Source: Sisyra terminalis (Eukaryota > Arthropoda > Insecta > Neuroptera > Sisyridae). Taken from it: a stretch of 64,000 nucleotides of DNA. Positions 37,710 through 49,359 of the stretch are shown piece after piece. The notes under the pieces were generated by a model, which made no database searches, had not been told where the DNA came from, and saw only the letters and a list, made by a program, of their open reading frames with translations. The stretch covers positions 46,066,001 to 46,130,000 of the forward strand of contig OY292278.1 in NCBI GenBank assembly GCA_958496175.1, read 5' to 3'. Numbering within the stretch: the first letter of the stretch is position 1; every line of letters starts with the position of its first letter. Both the position numbers and the translations under genes were made by a program.

Positions 37710-38110
37710 ATCTTAACTATACTCCGCAATCAAATTTTTGCCTTACAACATAACAAACAGTTAAAAAAAGAATTGGCCAAAAAAATTTTAGATTAAGGCC
37801 ACAATATGAAAAAAAATTACCATTTTCAAAAGATCCTTAAGTCACGAACCCAATATTTAAGGCTCTTGAAACTAAGGTAAGATATGGTGGTGAATATTCC
37901 TCTAGATTTAGAATATCCTTTTCAGGTTAGCATTGGGGAAAAAAAGCCATTTTTTTTCGGTAGATGTCTGTAATGATCGATATCTACTAAAATATTGATC
38001 AAAAAATTTCAGATTTATGCTCTTTATCAAAGTGATATTTCGGACTAAAAAAAATTTCTTTCGCTGTTTTTTATTTGATCCATTCAGTTGTAAGTAACAG
38101 GGTGTTAAGA
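37710..38110. other. No recognisable feature
   Basis: May include the 5' untranslated part of the mariner copy; no terminal inverted repeat was identified. Confidence 0.4.
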
Positions 38111-39020
38111 ATGGAAATCATCAAAGAGGAAATTTGATATATTTTAAAGTTTTTCTTTGGTAAAGGCGAAAATGCAACCCAGGCGACTGAAATTATGAAC
38201 GGTGTTTAAGATCCCGATATTGTAACAACTAATTAAGTGCAATTTTGGTTTTACCGATTCCGTTCAAGTATTTTTGATGCTAAAGATGCATCCTGCATAA
38301 TAAAGTTAAATGCATCCAAATAAGTTAGAAGTCGTAAAATCGCCCAGAAACTAAATATCAACCATAAAACCATTTTAAGTCAATTGCATAGAACTGGATT
38401 CAAGAAAGCTTGATATTTAGGTGCCACAACAATTAACATAAAAAAACATCATAGATCAAATTTCAATCAGCAAAATCTTAACCTATTGAATGAAATCGAC
38501 TCATTTCTTCAACGAATGGTGGCTGAGATTGAAAAATGGGTTACATACAACAATATAAGCGAAAACGATCGTGGTAAAAGCGCAAAGAATCAGCTCCAAC
38601 AGTGGCCAAACCAGGACTAAAGGCCAGGAATGTTCTGCTGTACATTTGGTGGGATATAAGTCGCTTACAAATCGACCAAAAATTCGGATCACTTTTGTCA
38701 ACAACTGGATCGTTTAAAGATAACAATTGATCAGAATTGGCCAGAATTGGTCAACAGAAAAAATGTTCCATTAGAACAAGGTCAGGCCTCAGACTTCAAT
38801 AGTGACTCACCGGAAACTCCGGGAGCTTGATTGGGAAATTTTAGTGCATCCATCATATAGTTCGGACCTAGCACCAAGCGATTATCATCTATTCTTGCAT
38901 TGCAAAACTTTTTTAGTGATAAGAAATTGGCATCAAAAAAAGATTGTGAAATTCAATTACTAGAATTTTTCGCCCTTAGGAACCAAGGCTTCTATTAGAG
39001 ACACTTTATAAAGCCACCCT
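38111..39020 (+). pseudogene. mariner transposase, dead copy
   Basis: The whole transposase order can be followed across several frames. The N-terminal helix-turn-helix part has QFWFYRFRSSIFDAKDA and a KIAQKLNINHKTILSQLHR segment near 38340-38395. Then come EKWVTYNNI (38537), TVAKPG and VLLYIWWD, LVNRK, RPQTSIVTHRKLRELDWEIL, SDLAPSDYHLF, and KDCEIQLLEFFALRNQGFY. It is closest to the mellifera/irritans-type mariners. At least four stops and frameshifts break it. Of the D,D34D catalytic triad, the first Asp (normally in TGDEKW) is Ile, and the HQDNARPH box has lost its Asp; the last (SDLAPSDYH) is intact. It cannot make active enzyme. Confidence 0.93.
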
Positions 39021-39036
39021 TAAAGTCATAACATTT

Positions 39037-40050
39037 AGATGGAATCTTTAAAAGAAATTATATTAAATCCCAAAAGTTACTTTCTTCTTCAACATTACTG
39101 ACTTGAAACCTTGTTGGGTTTTTCAGGTCCTTTTTCCCAACATAAGAAACAGAGAATTTTTTATTTTTAGTTTTCACAAATAATTTTATTTTGTAAGAGG
39201 GAAAGAGCAACTACTCTGGCACTCAAGCTTTTAATTTTTGTAAATAATAAATTGTACTGTTAATGGACCAATAAAGAATTTTATATAAAAAAAAAAAACA
39301 TTACTGACATTATAGACAGTTATGGAAGAAATAAAAATGTTTTTTTCTTTCTTCAAACTTCCTATAAATTACCAACGACTTCGTTTAATTTTATTGATCG
39401 AAGAAGATTAAAACACTAACAACAATCCAATAAAAATAGTTCCATGAAAAATATCAATGTATTTTATATTTAAAGATCATTTATCTTTTCTACTAAGCTA
39501 AATCACTAATTTTTTTTTGGTTTGCAAAAAAAATATACCCAGAAATTACAAATAGCAATAAGACCAATTTTATGGTAGGGAATTTACAAAACTTTCTTGC
39601 ATTTTTAGTTATAATTGTCCACCATTGTGTATTCGTAGTAAATTTTCGTTTCGAAAAAAAAAAAATTGAAAATCTGAGACGATATTCGATGCATTTTCAA
39701 TAAGACGTTTTAGTTTTTGCGTATAAGATCTGAAAAATGTTCCAAAAAAAAAATTTTTACAGTTTGTTTTTTTGGGGAAAAGCTTTAACTACGCTGATTC
39801 TTTGAGCTTTTACATAAGAAATATCTGCCTTATGGAAAATGTATTGGTAAATGGAATAACATCAATGCATATTCGAAAGTTAAAGATGCAACAATTATAA
39901 AGTGCTTTCACTTTATTATTGAATTTAATGGAAATTTGTGGTATCGGATTTTCATAGCCAAAGACCAATTTTATAGTTAATGAGTTTTATCGTTGAAGTC
40001 TTTAGCTATATCTAAGAATTATAGCAATGGAACTATTCAATTCTGATCGG
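39037..40050 (+). repeat. Left arm of a ~4-kb inverted repeat
   Basis: It is inverted relative to 42188-42990. Shared words include GGAACTATTCAATTCTGA (40028), TATATCTAAGAATTATAGCA, GATTTTCATAGCC, TTTGAGCTTTTACATAAGAA and CCAATAAAAATAGTTCCATG. This arm carries the retroposed tail 39103-39296, which the other arm lacks. Non-coding. Confidence 0.85.
39091..39308 (+). mobile_element. Retroposed mRNA 3' end with 12-bp target duplication
   Basis: The direct repeat AACATTACTGAC flanks the insert (39091-39102 and 39297-39308). The insert ends with CCAATAAAGAATTTTATAT and a run of A, that is, a polyadenylation signal about 20 bases before a poly-A tail. No coding frame remains in the ~190 bases. The opposite arm of the inverted repeat (about 42930-42950) keeps an uninterrupted AACATTACTG site. 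It could be a 5'-truncated LINE end or a piece of a cellular mRNA. Confidence 0.85.
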
Positions 40051-41221
40051 TTGTTGATTTGATGATTTTACATCTACTTTTCATAAAAGTCTTACTAGTT
40101 AATCACTTAAACAGAAAATTTCAATGAAAATTATTTTTCCAAATACCCAGAAAAAAAATAAGCAAAAATGTTTAACGAAAGAAACGATATTTTTATTATA
40201 TTTCAATGCATCATTTTCCAAGAAACTTCCTCTTCAAAAATATATATTTACAAGTTCCACATCTGGCCTTACCCTATACCCCCAACTCACAAATAATTTC
40301 CATGAAACCCTTGTATTTTCTCCTTAAAACAATATTAATTCAACGTTAAGAATAACATTAAACATTCGGATTGTTAAAACATTATCCAAGAGAAGATCGT
40401 ACCGAAAATTTTAACATTTTTTTTCCACCCAATTGTATTTTCAAACGTTTTTTTTTCGGCGAATCGAATTGATTCCGAGAAAATAAATACTTGACAACGC
40501 ACGAACGAATGACGCCAAGCGATAAAAAGTCCTTAATTCAAGAACGAAACGTTTTCGTTAAAAGTAAATAGCTCCGGATTGAAGGATAGCAATGGGAGAA
40601 AAAAAGATATAAAGTGCGTCGAGAGCTCTACTCTCTATGTAGATCTACACTTAATTTAGTTTAGATCAAGTTTAGAGTGGGCCATCCATTACAACCCCTG
40701 TCGTAACAAAGTTGGGCGTATGTCGTAATTTCTAAAACTCCAACGCCCGTTATTGTCGAAACCATTCCGTGTCATTATTTAGTCTTTAATCACCAAACTA
40801 GCGTTGAATTAAGAGAATGGAGAAGGAAAAAATCGACAATGTCCCCGACAATATTTCAAACTCTGTCAAATAAAGTAGAGAACTTGTAGTGAATTTCGGA
40901 GGGTGGGTAGGTGCTCATTCTGTAGCCTAATGGAAAATAATGAAAACGAGGACCTTGAAAGCGCCTGTCTTATTGAATATCGAATAAGTTTTCACGTTAT
41001 AAAAAAAATACAAAGAATTTCAATTCAAATAAAGCTTTTCGATAACACATCTTTATGTTATGTTCGCGTATCACTCAAAATCAATTGGAAAGATTTTCAT
41101 TCCGATTACATTTATAACAATAAAAGAATCTCGATAATCTAATGCAATAGCCATACCAGTATATTCAGTGCATACCTGTTGTTTAACCATCAAGTACACA
41201 ACGAAATAAAATCCAAATTAA
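40051..41221. other. Loop of the inverted repeat, unique part
   Basis: Low-copy DNA with frames at 40124-40327 and 40903-41142 that have no family motif. Nothing else seen. Confidence 0.4.
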
Positions 41222-42084
41222 AGGGGTATTCTGGTCTAGAAATTTGGAAAAATTGATTTTTTTTTGTGCATATTTTGAAAGTTTAGACATTCAAAAATAT
41301 GATCCTAAAAGGATTTTTCAAAATTCGATTTATTTTCGGAGATACAGCCGATTTAGAAACAAACGAAACTAGAATTGACCGCTCTGAACTACGAGTTTCT
41401 GCTGCTTCAAAAGAAGATTAGCTGAAAGAACTTCTCAAGACCTGAATTATGAGAAGGAGGAAGGCCCAATGTATGGATCTGGGATCGCCGATTGATGCCA
41501 AGTTAGTATTACATATTATTTTCAGAGTTTTTCCTTTAGAATTGATCTCTAAACTTTAAACGCGTTTTTCTCGAAACTACTTTTTTTGAGGTGGTTGACA
41601 TGATATTTCAAGTTCTACTAAACCGAGCCCTTCGAAATTTGGTATATATCTTGTTTATACAACTCTCCATCGCGTCTGCCTTGGATTTTAAAAGTTTTTG
41701 AATTTAAGTATTTTCAAAAAATTCGGAAAAGTCAAAAAAATCGGGTAAATTTTTTTTTTCAAGTCGACGCCATTTTTTTTTTGAAAATGGTCAACCCGAT
41801 AGCGACATCTTTACTAACGAAAAATTTGTCTGATTTTTTTGTTTTAAATCTCTACAAGGGTTGAAATCATGTCAACCAGGACGCACCGTTTTTTTTTTGA
41901 AGCCCCTACTCAACATACAGGCCTGTATGTCGGCGAATTTTGTTTTTTTTCTAGTTATTTCTTTTAAATTCTCAAAATGTCAATAAAAAACTTATAAAAA
42001 ATTGGAGAGTAAAAATGTTTTTCATTTTTTTTATCTTACTTGAAAAAATGCCTAAAATTCAGGCTTCTAGACCAGAATACCCCC
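41222..42084. mobile_element. TTAA-type miniature element, well-preserved copy
   Basis: The ends AGGGGTATTCTGGTCTAGA and, inverted, GGGGGTATTCTGGTCTAGA differ at one base. TTAA flanks both sides (41218-41221, 42085-42088). It shares TTTAAACGCGTTTTTCTCGA with the copy at 6208-6938. 863 bp, no transposase frame. The target site suggests mobilisation by a piggyBac-class enzyme. Confidence 0.9.
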
Positions 42085-42187
42085 TTAAGATACGCTTATA
42101 AAAATTCCAGCTGATTAAAGATCGAAAAATATCCTTCAAAAGCTAACTGATCAATTTTTAATAAAATTTCGATGAAAAGAAATCTTT

Positions 42188-42990
42188 CAGAACTGAATAG
42201 TTCCATCGCTATAATTCTTAGATATAGCTAAAGACTTCAACGATAAAACTCATTAACTATAAAATTGATGTTTGGCTATGAAAATCACGATTCCACTAAT
42301 TTCCATTGAATTCAATAATAAAGTGAATTTAACACTTCACAATAAATTAAATCAACATTAAAATCAATCAAAGCTCGTTATAGTTGATGCATCTTTAACT
42401 TTCAAATATGCAACAATATCATTCCATTTACCAATTAATTTTCCATTAGGTAGTTACTTCTTATATAAAAACTCAAAGATTCAACATAATTAAAGCTTTT
42501 CCGAAAAAAAAAATATTTTTTGGTAGCTATTCCAGATGTTATAGGTAAAAGACATCGTACTGAAAATGCACCGGATCTCATCACAGACGTTCAATTTTTT
42601 TTTTTTTGGTCGAAACGAAAATCAATTATTAATACAATGGTGGAAAAAGTTAATAAATATGCAAGAAAACTTTGACAAATTACCATAAAATTTGTCTTAT
42701 TGCTATATGTAATTGGTTGATATATTTATTGTACAAGTAAAAGAAAAGCATGGATTAAACTAAGTTCAAGAGATAAATGATCTGCATATATAAAAACATC
42801 GATATTTTTCATTGAACTATTTTTATTGGATTGGTGTTTTAATATTCAAGAAATAAAAAAATTAAACGAAATCGTTGGTATTTTGAAGAAGAAAAAAAAG
42901 TTTTTTTCCTTAAGAGATATATCAATGTCTTTACAGTAATGTTGAAAAAGAAAACATTAACTTTTGGTTTTTAAATTTTCTGAAAGATTC
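42188..42990 (-). repeat. Right arm of the ~4-kb inverted repeat
   Basis: Reverse copy of 39037-40050 without the retroposed tail, with many small differences. The innermost match is GAACTGAATAGTTCCATCGC (42190); the outermost is CTGAAAGATTC near 42980. Confidence 0.85.
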
Positions 42991-43400
42991 TTTTCATATT
43001 TGAAGCTTCTATTTGTTAATTTGATTAATCTTTTGCCTCCCACCAGAGGCCATCTCTTATCGATTAGAGCAACTAATACATAGTGAATACACAAACCTGA
43101 GCTTTTATATCATACGTCCATTGAAAAGTTTAAAGCTTGTAAATCAGTCTTTTTCTTACAACTAATATAATACTCGATATAGTTAAGAGAAATTTCTAAT
43201 AAAAGAACCCAAAAAAATATTCAATTTCAAAATTTTCTATTCATACACCAAATTACATAAACAAATCAAGTTTCTGGTTTATTTATTCCCGAAACCTTCA
43301 AATACTATATTTAAAACTGCTTATAAAGCGTTTTAATTTATACGTTTAAACAGGGCAGTGATTCCCAATGGAAGATACACTCCTTCTCCCATAAATAATT
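42991..43400. other. No recognisable feature
   Basis: Includes CAGTGATTCCCAATGG at 43365, which resembles a hAT end, but no partner end was found. Confidence 0.4.
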
Positions 43401-43916
43401 GAAACTTTCCAAGCAAACTCCAAGGAGTAATGTTTAGTCCTTCGCTTCTCAGAAAATCGGTATTGCAAACTTTTAGAGTCATTGTTTTATATCATTTTAA
43501 GCTTAGATGACCATCTTAAAAAAATTAAGATTTTTAAAACCAACTTTTGGGCAGCTGGACAGGTGGTTAAGGTGGCAATTCCTTAGATATTGGTTTCGAA
43601 TCTTGTAAACGATAATTTTCAATTTTTTACCTAAAGTCGCTAAAGACTTAAAATGATATAAAATAACGACCCTAAAAGTTTACAAAACCGATTTTCTGAG
43701 AAGTGAAGGACTAAACATTAGTCCTTAGAGTTTGCTTGGAAAGTTTCAATAGCGACTTTAGGTTTAATAAAAATCCATAAACTCAGAAAAATTGAGAATT
43801 ATCGTTTACAAGATTCGAAACCAATATCTACGGAATTGCCATCTTAACCACCTGTCCACCTGCCCAAAAGTTGGTTCTAAAAATCTTAATTTTTTTAAGA
43901 TGGTCACCTAAGCTTT
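43401..43916. repeat. Crossed inverted repeats with a tRNA-like segment
   Basis: Two segments, P (43401-43502) and Q (43503-43641), are each present a second time in inverted orientation, but in the order P-Q-P'-Q' (P' 43649-43750, Q' 43751-43916), not as a simple palindrome. Q contains GGACAGGTGGTTAAGGTGGC and GGTTTCGAATCTTGTAA, which resemble the A and B boxes of a tRNA promoter, so Q may be a tRNA-derived SINE. The same A/B-like words appear on the opposite strand in Q'. Confidence 0.75.
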
Positions 43917-44210
43917 AAATATCATTGTAGCAAAAAGAAGATAATATTTTGATAAAATAAAATTTTTCTAGACCTACGTTAGTTATTGGAATCGCTTATC
44001 TTCAATCAAAAAACAGCATTTGAAAAAATAAAAGTTTTGTGTATTCACTTAAAAATCATTTCATATGTGTAGATAGAATTCATAAAAATTTGGAGACCTA
44101 CCGTTTTTTTTTCCGAAAATAAGACATTCTCCTAAAAATAAGCCCAAGCGTGATTTTTGGAACTTTTTGGAATATAAGCCCTCTTCCGAAAATAGGTCCT
44201 TATTTAAATA
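43917..44210. other. No recognisable feature
   Basis: Low-copy AT-rich DNA between two repeats. Confidence 0.4.
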
Positions 44211-46033
44211 CAGTGGACCCCCGGTAATCCGACAAACAGTTTGCAGGGCAGAGTCGGATTTTTAGATTGCCTTTTGTTTGTACTTGATTGTACCGAAAAA
44301 AATTTTGTTTGTACCTCAACCGAAAAAAAGTTATTCAATTTTTAAAAATCGATAGCCCCCCATTGTTAGATTTTTCAAAAAAATTAACAGCCATATATAG
44401 GTCTTGACACGTAGAGGATTGTACTGAAAAAAAATGTGTTTCTAACTTTAACCCAAAAAAAGTTTTGAGCGATTTTGTGAATGCACTTATTCCATTGAAT
44501 ATAGAGTCTTCTGGCTACTACGGATTTTCCGTGACAGATTTTCCAAATTTAAAAGCAGTACAATCTAGCTATTGTGGCACTGAGGACTGTACCGAAAAAA
44601 ATATCCTTCTATCTCTTTTCCTGCGGAAGTTATAAAGAATTTTGTATGAGTAATTAGACTCTAATTACTCTATTGTTGAAACAGCAAAAATGGCTATAGC
44701 TTTGAATCTATTGAGGTACAAAAGAATATTTTTGGCGGATTCTCCCGGGTGCTGGTCTCTAGTTGATGAAACCAGTTGAATTTTCGTTTATACTCAACCG
44801 GAAAGGAAATAGAGTTTTCCGGCTACTACGGATTTTTCTTGAGAGATTTTCCAAATCCAAGAGCGGTACAATCTAGCTACTGTGGCGCTGAGGATTGTAC
44901 CGAAAAAAGTATCCTTCAAACTCTATTCCAACGGAAGTTATAAGGATTTTGTATGAGTAATTTTCCGTTTGAAAAAAGTTAGAAGGATTATTTTTCGGTA
45001 CAATCCTCAGCGCCACAATAGCTAGATTGTACTGCTTTTAAATTTGGAAAATCTGTCAAGGAAAATCCGTAGTAGCCAGAAAACTCTATATTCAATGGAA
45101 TAAGTGCATTCACAAAATTGCTCATAACTTTTTTTGGGTTAAAGTTAGAAACACATGTTTTTCAGTACAATCCTCTACGTGTTAAGACCTATCTATGGTC
45201 GTTAATTTTTTTGAAAAATCTAACAATGAAGGGCTATCGATTTTTAAAAATTTAATGACTTTTAATCAAAATAAGATTTTTTCTCTGACTTTGAACAGTT
45301 ACACTGTGTATACAATATATAAAATATATTGCAGTCCAATTTATTAACATAAACTTGAACAGAAGTTCAAACAAAAATATTCGTGACGTATTGCCCAGAT
45401 ACGTATTTCGATTGCCAAGCAATCTTCATCAGTGGTCATCAAGTAGTTTGGATCACTCCGTAACTGCTTTGTGATGATTCACAAAGGTGAATTACTACAT
45501 AAATTGGACCGTAATATATTATTTATATTGGATACACAGTACAACTGTTCAAAGCAGCGAAAAAATCTTATTTTGAAAAGCTTTATTTGAAAGTTCCATT
45601 TTTTCACTTCTATAATTGTTAATGAAAATAAGTAGATCTTTGAGTTTGATAAAGAGTGACCAATTTACATCCTTAAATGATATGTTAATGGATATATGAA
45701 GTTTTCATGGAAACTTTAGATTTGCGAATCATCACAAAGCAGTTACGGAGTGATCCAAACTACTTGATGACCACTGATGATTGCTTGGCAATCGAAATAC
45801 GTATCTGGGCAATACGTCACGAATATTTTTGTTTGAACTTCTGTTCAAGTTTATGTTAATAAATTGGACTGCAATATATTTTATATATTGTATACACATT
45901 AATAACTTTTTTTTGGTTGAGGTACAAACGAAAATTTTTTCGGTGCAATCAAGAACAAACAAAAGGCAATCTAAAAATATATTTAAAATTTTAATTTGTA
46001 AAAGTTGGGTGCTAACTTGACAGAGGTCCATTT
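44211..46033. mobile_element. pogo-like palindromic element, invaded by MITE-2
   Basis: The left end CAGTGGACCCCCGGTAATCC follows TA; the right end, inverted, reads TGGACCTCTGTCAAG. CAGTGGACC-plus-CGG ends resemble pogo/Tigger-type DNA transposons. The arms (44240-44600 and 44990-45265 plus 45898-46000) are inverted copies. The word GGATTGTACCGAAAAAA recurs four times in the left half and inverted in the right (44288, 44429, 44587, 44893; 44995, 45160, 45935). A 12-bp duplication TTAATRACTTTT brackets the MITE-2 composite at 45269-45897. Non-coding. Confidence 0.75.
45269..45897. mobile_element. Composite MITE-2 carrying a captured flank
   Basis: A full MITE-2 (45269-45581, ends AAAATAAGATTTTTTC and inverted GCGAAAAAATCTTATTTTG) is followed by an inverted piece of segment A (45590-45720) and a partial MITE-2 in the opposite orientation (45722-45897). 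The long outer arms (GTATACAATATA... and ...TATTGTATACACA) make a 630-bp foldback unit whose interior includes segment A. The A/MITE-2 junction is the same as at 32935-32989. Confidence 0.75.
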
Positions 46034-47337
46034 TCTTTATATTAATTCTGAACACATTTTCCAGTGTCTTTCATCACATTGTTGTCATCTCAAAAATAAC
46101 TGCAAGTTTCATGATGCAAGATTTGGTTTTACATTTTGAAATGTGTTCAATATCTTTCGAGATTTATTACCAAGCATGTCTTGATTTTGTTGGTTGTTCT
46201 ATATATGTCTTGTTATTGTTTTTGTATGCACAACATTTGTATTTATACCCCACATATCGAACACCTACTCTACTTTCGTATTCCGATATTATTGTAGCCG
46301 AATGAATAGCGATGATGGATCGTCCATACCAAGTCCATGTTTTTGCAAACTTGCACATGTAATCAGCGTGAACATATACACCGTCGAGGCAGCTTTTCCG
46401 AACAGCTAACCTCGCTAGGAAAATTCATCTAAAATGATAAATGGATGCCATTTTTCATTATTTAACACGTAACGAACACAATCTTGGATGAAAAGTTATT
46501 ACCTACTTCAAGAACATATTTGACTTTTTTACTGGCAAACAAGAAAAAATGTTTTTCTATTTAAAAAACCTAAGTATTTATTTGAATTTTTAAATGGATG
46601 AACGACGACATCGGTTGGTTGTGCAGGTGGTAATGATGTGTCACGGTGAATTTTACAAGGGTACCCAACCAGCAATAATAATGAAAGCTGTAATTAGTGC
46701 GCTTGGCTATTGATTCACGTTTAACGAAGGTCCACACACAATAAGCTAATTGCTGTGAATAGAAAAACGTCGAGAAAAGCGACGAGAAAACCGAAAGACC
46801 TCGGCTGTTTCGTTTTCCCTGAATGAAAGTTTGTAGTACGAGGCGAAGGCAGGCTGTTGTAATTAAAGAGAATGTCCTTTTATCTTCGCCATAAATCACA
46901 TAATGAGATTTATTTCTTCTACTGTCGCACAATACAAGTCTGTCTTTGGTAAACACTTTTAATGTGGCGGAATGTTTTAGCCTAGAGAGCAGTTAAAACT
47001 GTTAGAGAAACGGAATGAAGACAATGGAAGATGTTGGGATAATGTACAAGTTTTGCCGCGAATAACTTTTGGTTATCTCGTTAAGTTTTCAAACGCGAGA
47101 AAAAGAAGCCTCTCTGTGTTATAATTTGCAAACGTTAAATTATATTTTCAAAAAAAAAAAAAAATGGTAATGACTTTCTTGTTTAATCTACGACTCATTG
47201 CTCCGTAATAACTTCCCCATTGTTCTTTTAAAAAGTGCTATTAATAATCTGCTTCGACTATAAAAATAATGCACAAAAAAGTGGATACACCTCCTAAGGA
47301 TTAAGAGTTAATATATTATAACCCATTTTATTTTATA
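46034..47337. other. No recognised gene
   Basis: Low-copy DNA. The 128-codon minus-strand frame at 46570-46956 has no domain motif and no splice context. An A13 run is at 47151-47164. Confidence 0.4.
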
Positions 47338-47675
47338 CTAGTAGTTGCCCGTTGCATTCGCAACTAAAAGTTTTATCTCAATAAAATGTTTCATATGAGA
47401 TAATGTAGAGTTAATCAACAATCGAAATTTCAAATTTAATAATCAATCAAAGTCCGTTAAAAGCATAACGTTATTATTGCTTAGTATAAAACAAATTTGA
47501 TTTATTATTAGAAACAAAAACTTAGGGTCTGCTTGAAAATTTAAACTCTGATAAGTAGATATATCTGAAAAGGTTAACTTAAGTTTATAAATAAGAATTA
47601 CGTTTTTTGGCTCTCACATATTGTAAGCCTGAAAATCCAAAATACGTATTCACAAATAAATACATTAGTGAGTGA
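47338..47675 (-). mobile_element. Helitron B, minus strand
   Basis: Read on the minus strand the 3' end is GTTGCGAATGCAACGGGCAA then CTACTAG followed by T: a perfect GTTGC/GCAAC hairpin about a dozen bases before CTAG, the Helitron 3' signature. The 5' end probably begins TCACTCACTAATG (47675 leftwards on plus), judged from where similarity with 35870-36102 stops; the flanking A is not present, so that boundary is less sure. No Rep/helicase. Confidence 0.7.
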
Positions 47676-48001
47676 GTATCCCTTCCAACGTTTTGAATGC
47701 CTAAGTGGAGATAACAGAGCGCATGCGCATATCCCATTCTGCACGGACGCACGCCAAGATAGCCAATTTAAATATAAGATGTTATAGTAAACCATTGCCA
47801 CCTTTTTGTATAACTCATCACTCGATTTACGCTGTACATACGGTCCAAAAAAAAAACGCATAAATGAGACTTCAAGTTCATACAAAAACGGAAGAGATTC
47901 CAGAAAATAAAAATTCTCGTAAATCAAGACTTCAAATTTATATATCAACTAGACGGATAGGTTCCAGAAAACCACGTAAAATGAGTACATTATACATACT
48001 A
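47676..48001. other. No recognisable feature
   Basis: Overlapping frames on both strands at 47598-48067 run through repeat boundaries and are not genes. Confidence 0.4.
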
Positions 48002-48790
48002 AACTGGCCCAAAAAAATCGACAATTTTTTTTTTGTAAAAGTATATCGAAAATCTTGTTCAAGATGACAAAAAAAAAAAACATCGGGAAGGTTTAAACCC
48101 TTAATATGAATATTAAGAGGTTGATCTTTAATTTCGACTTTTTATTTGTGCTTTCATTTTTGCGTCAATGCTGTCAAACTATCAAGGTAAAAAAAAAACA
48201 TCAGCGCATATATTTATAGAAAATTAAATTCCTTACAAAAAACGTTTCGTTGAAAATTTTTGCCAAACACACCGTTTCCGAATAATCAAGCTTTAAAGAT
48301 TGATATAATTTTTAGTTATATCTTCTTTATTTCGGAATTTTGTAACTAACGAACAAATAAATATATAGAAATGAACAATGTAGATTCTTGAAGGGAATTT
48401 AATGCTCTACAAAAAAGGTCTCTTAACATTTTTACCTAAAATCACTTTTTCAAAAGTTATTCACAATTAAAGTTGAATGAAATATTAAATTATTGTTATT
48501 AAGGAGGAGTGGGAGTATTTTCACTCGTCATAGCACTTAAGAAGTTACGGAATAGCGAAACAAATAAAGGGGCAAGAGGGTAATATTTTTGAAAGATGTG
48601 AATTCGTATATATTGATTAACATAATATACTTAAATATAAAATAATGTAATTAAATAATTTTCAATAGGATTGATAAAATGATAGTTTTCGATGATGTAA
48701 AATATCAATTTGTCCCACTGAGAAAAAAATTGGTTCAAAAACGAAAAAAACAATAATTTAATATCTCAATCGACTTTAATTGTGAATTAA
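48002..48790. mobile_element. MITE-1 copy, right arm truncated
   Basis: It starts AACTGGCCC after TA, contains the left arm and the central spacer words GGAGGAGTGGGAGTATTTTC and TATTGATTAACATAATATAC shared with 2845-2960, and stops in the second arm at TTTAATTGTGAATT. Confidence 0.85.
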
Positions 48791-48794
48791 ACAT

Positions 48795-48890
48795 TTAATT
48801 TTTAACAAAAACTTGGGGGCTGCATAAAACTTTAAACTCTGATAAGTAGATATATCTGAAAAGGTTAAATTAAGTTTATATAAATTTTTT
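48795..48890 (-). repeat. Helitron B fragment
   Basis: AACTCTGATAAGTAGATATA followed by TCTGAAAAGGTTAA is shared with 47545-47585. Confidence 0.7.
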
Positions 48891-48897
48891 TATAAAT

Positions 48898-49350
48898 AAG
48901 TTAGGACCTGTGAAAAATATCAAAAACTTTTATAGAGATAAGTTATAGGAAAAAAAGTGCTCTACAAAAAATGCCCTTTAAAATTTTCTCATAAAATTGA
49001 TGGTTGCGTCAAAAAATTGAAAAAATATTAAAATTTCTCTTTAGTTCAACTTTGACCTCGAATAAATTTTGAAGAAATAAATATATCAAAAACTTGTTTG
49101 AAACCTTTTTTGTAGATCGTTCAATTTTCTACAAGAATACCTTGGTCATTCTGAAACATTGTCACCAACGTGAGCTATAAAATTTCAAAGTGCAAGAGAA
49201 TATTGTTTCCATGTTATTTAAATGGAAAATCGAAATTTGCGAAGCGGCACCTCTTACTATTAATATTAAGAACTTTGACAGGATTTTTTTTTGTCATTCT
49301 CAACAATATTTTCGATATAATTAAGATATAAAAATCATCATTTTTTTTGA
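48898..49350. mobile_element. Palindromic family 3, right half
   Basis: It matches 20120-20500: TGTGAAAAATATCAAAAACT, AAATTGATGGTTGCGTCAAA, CTACAAGAATACCTTGGTCA, CATGTTATTTAAATGGAAAA and GCGGCACCTCTTA. Left half absent. Confidence 0.85.
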
Positions 49351-49359
49351 ATTAGTCCA

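Noticed and set aside
45781..46020. Frames starting MLGNRNTYLGNTSRIF at 45781 and 59207
   Set aside because: The repeated peptide is only the MITE-2 core read in frame; the DNA structure, not the peptide, is what is kept.
46570..46956. 128-codon open frame on the minus strand
   Set aside because: No domain motif, no splice sites at its edges, no homologue recognised; lengths like this occur by chance among 384 kb of frame-bases.
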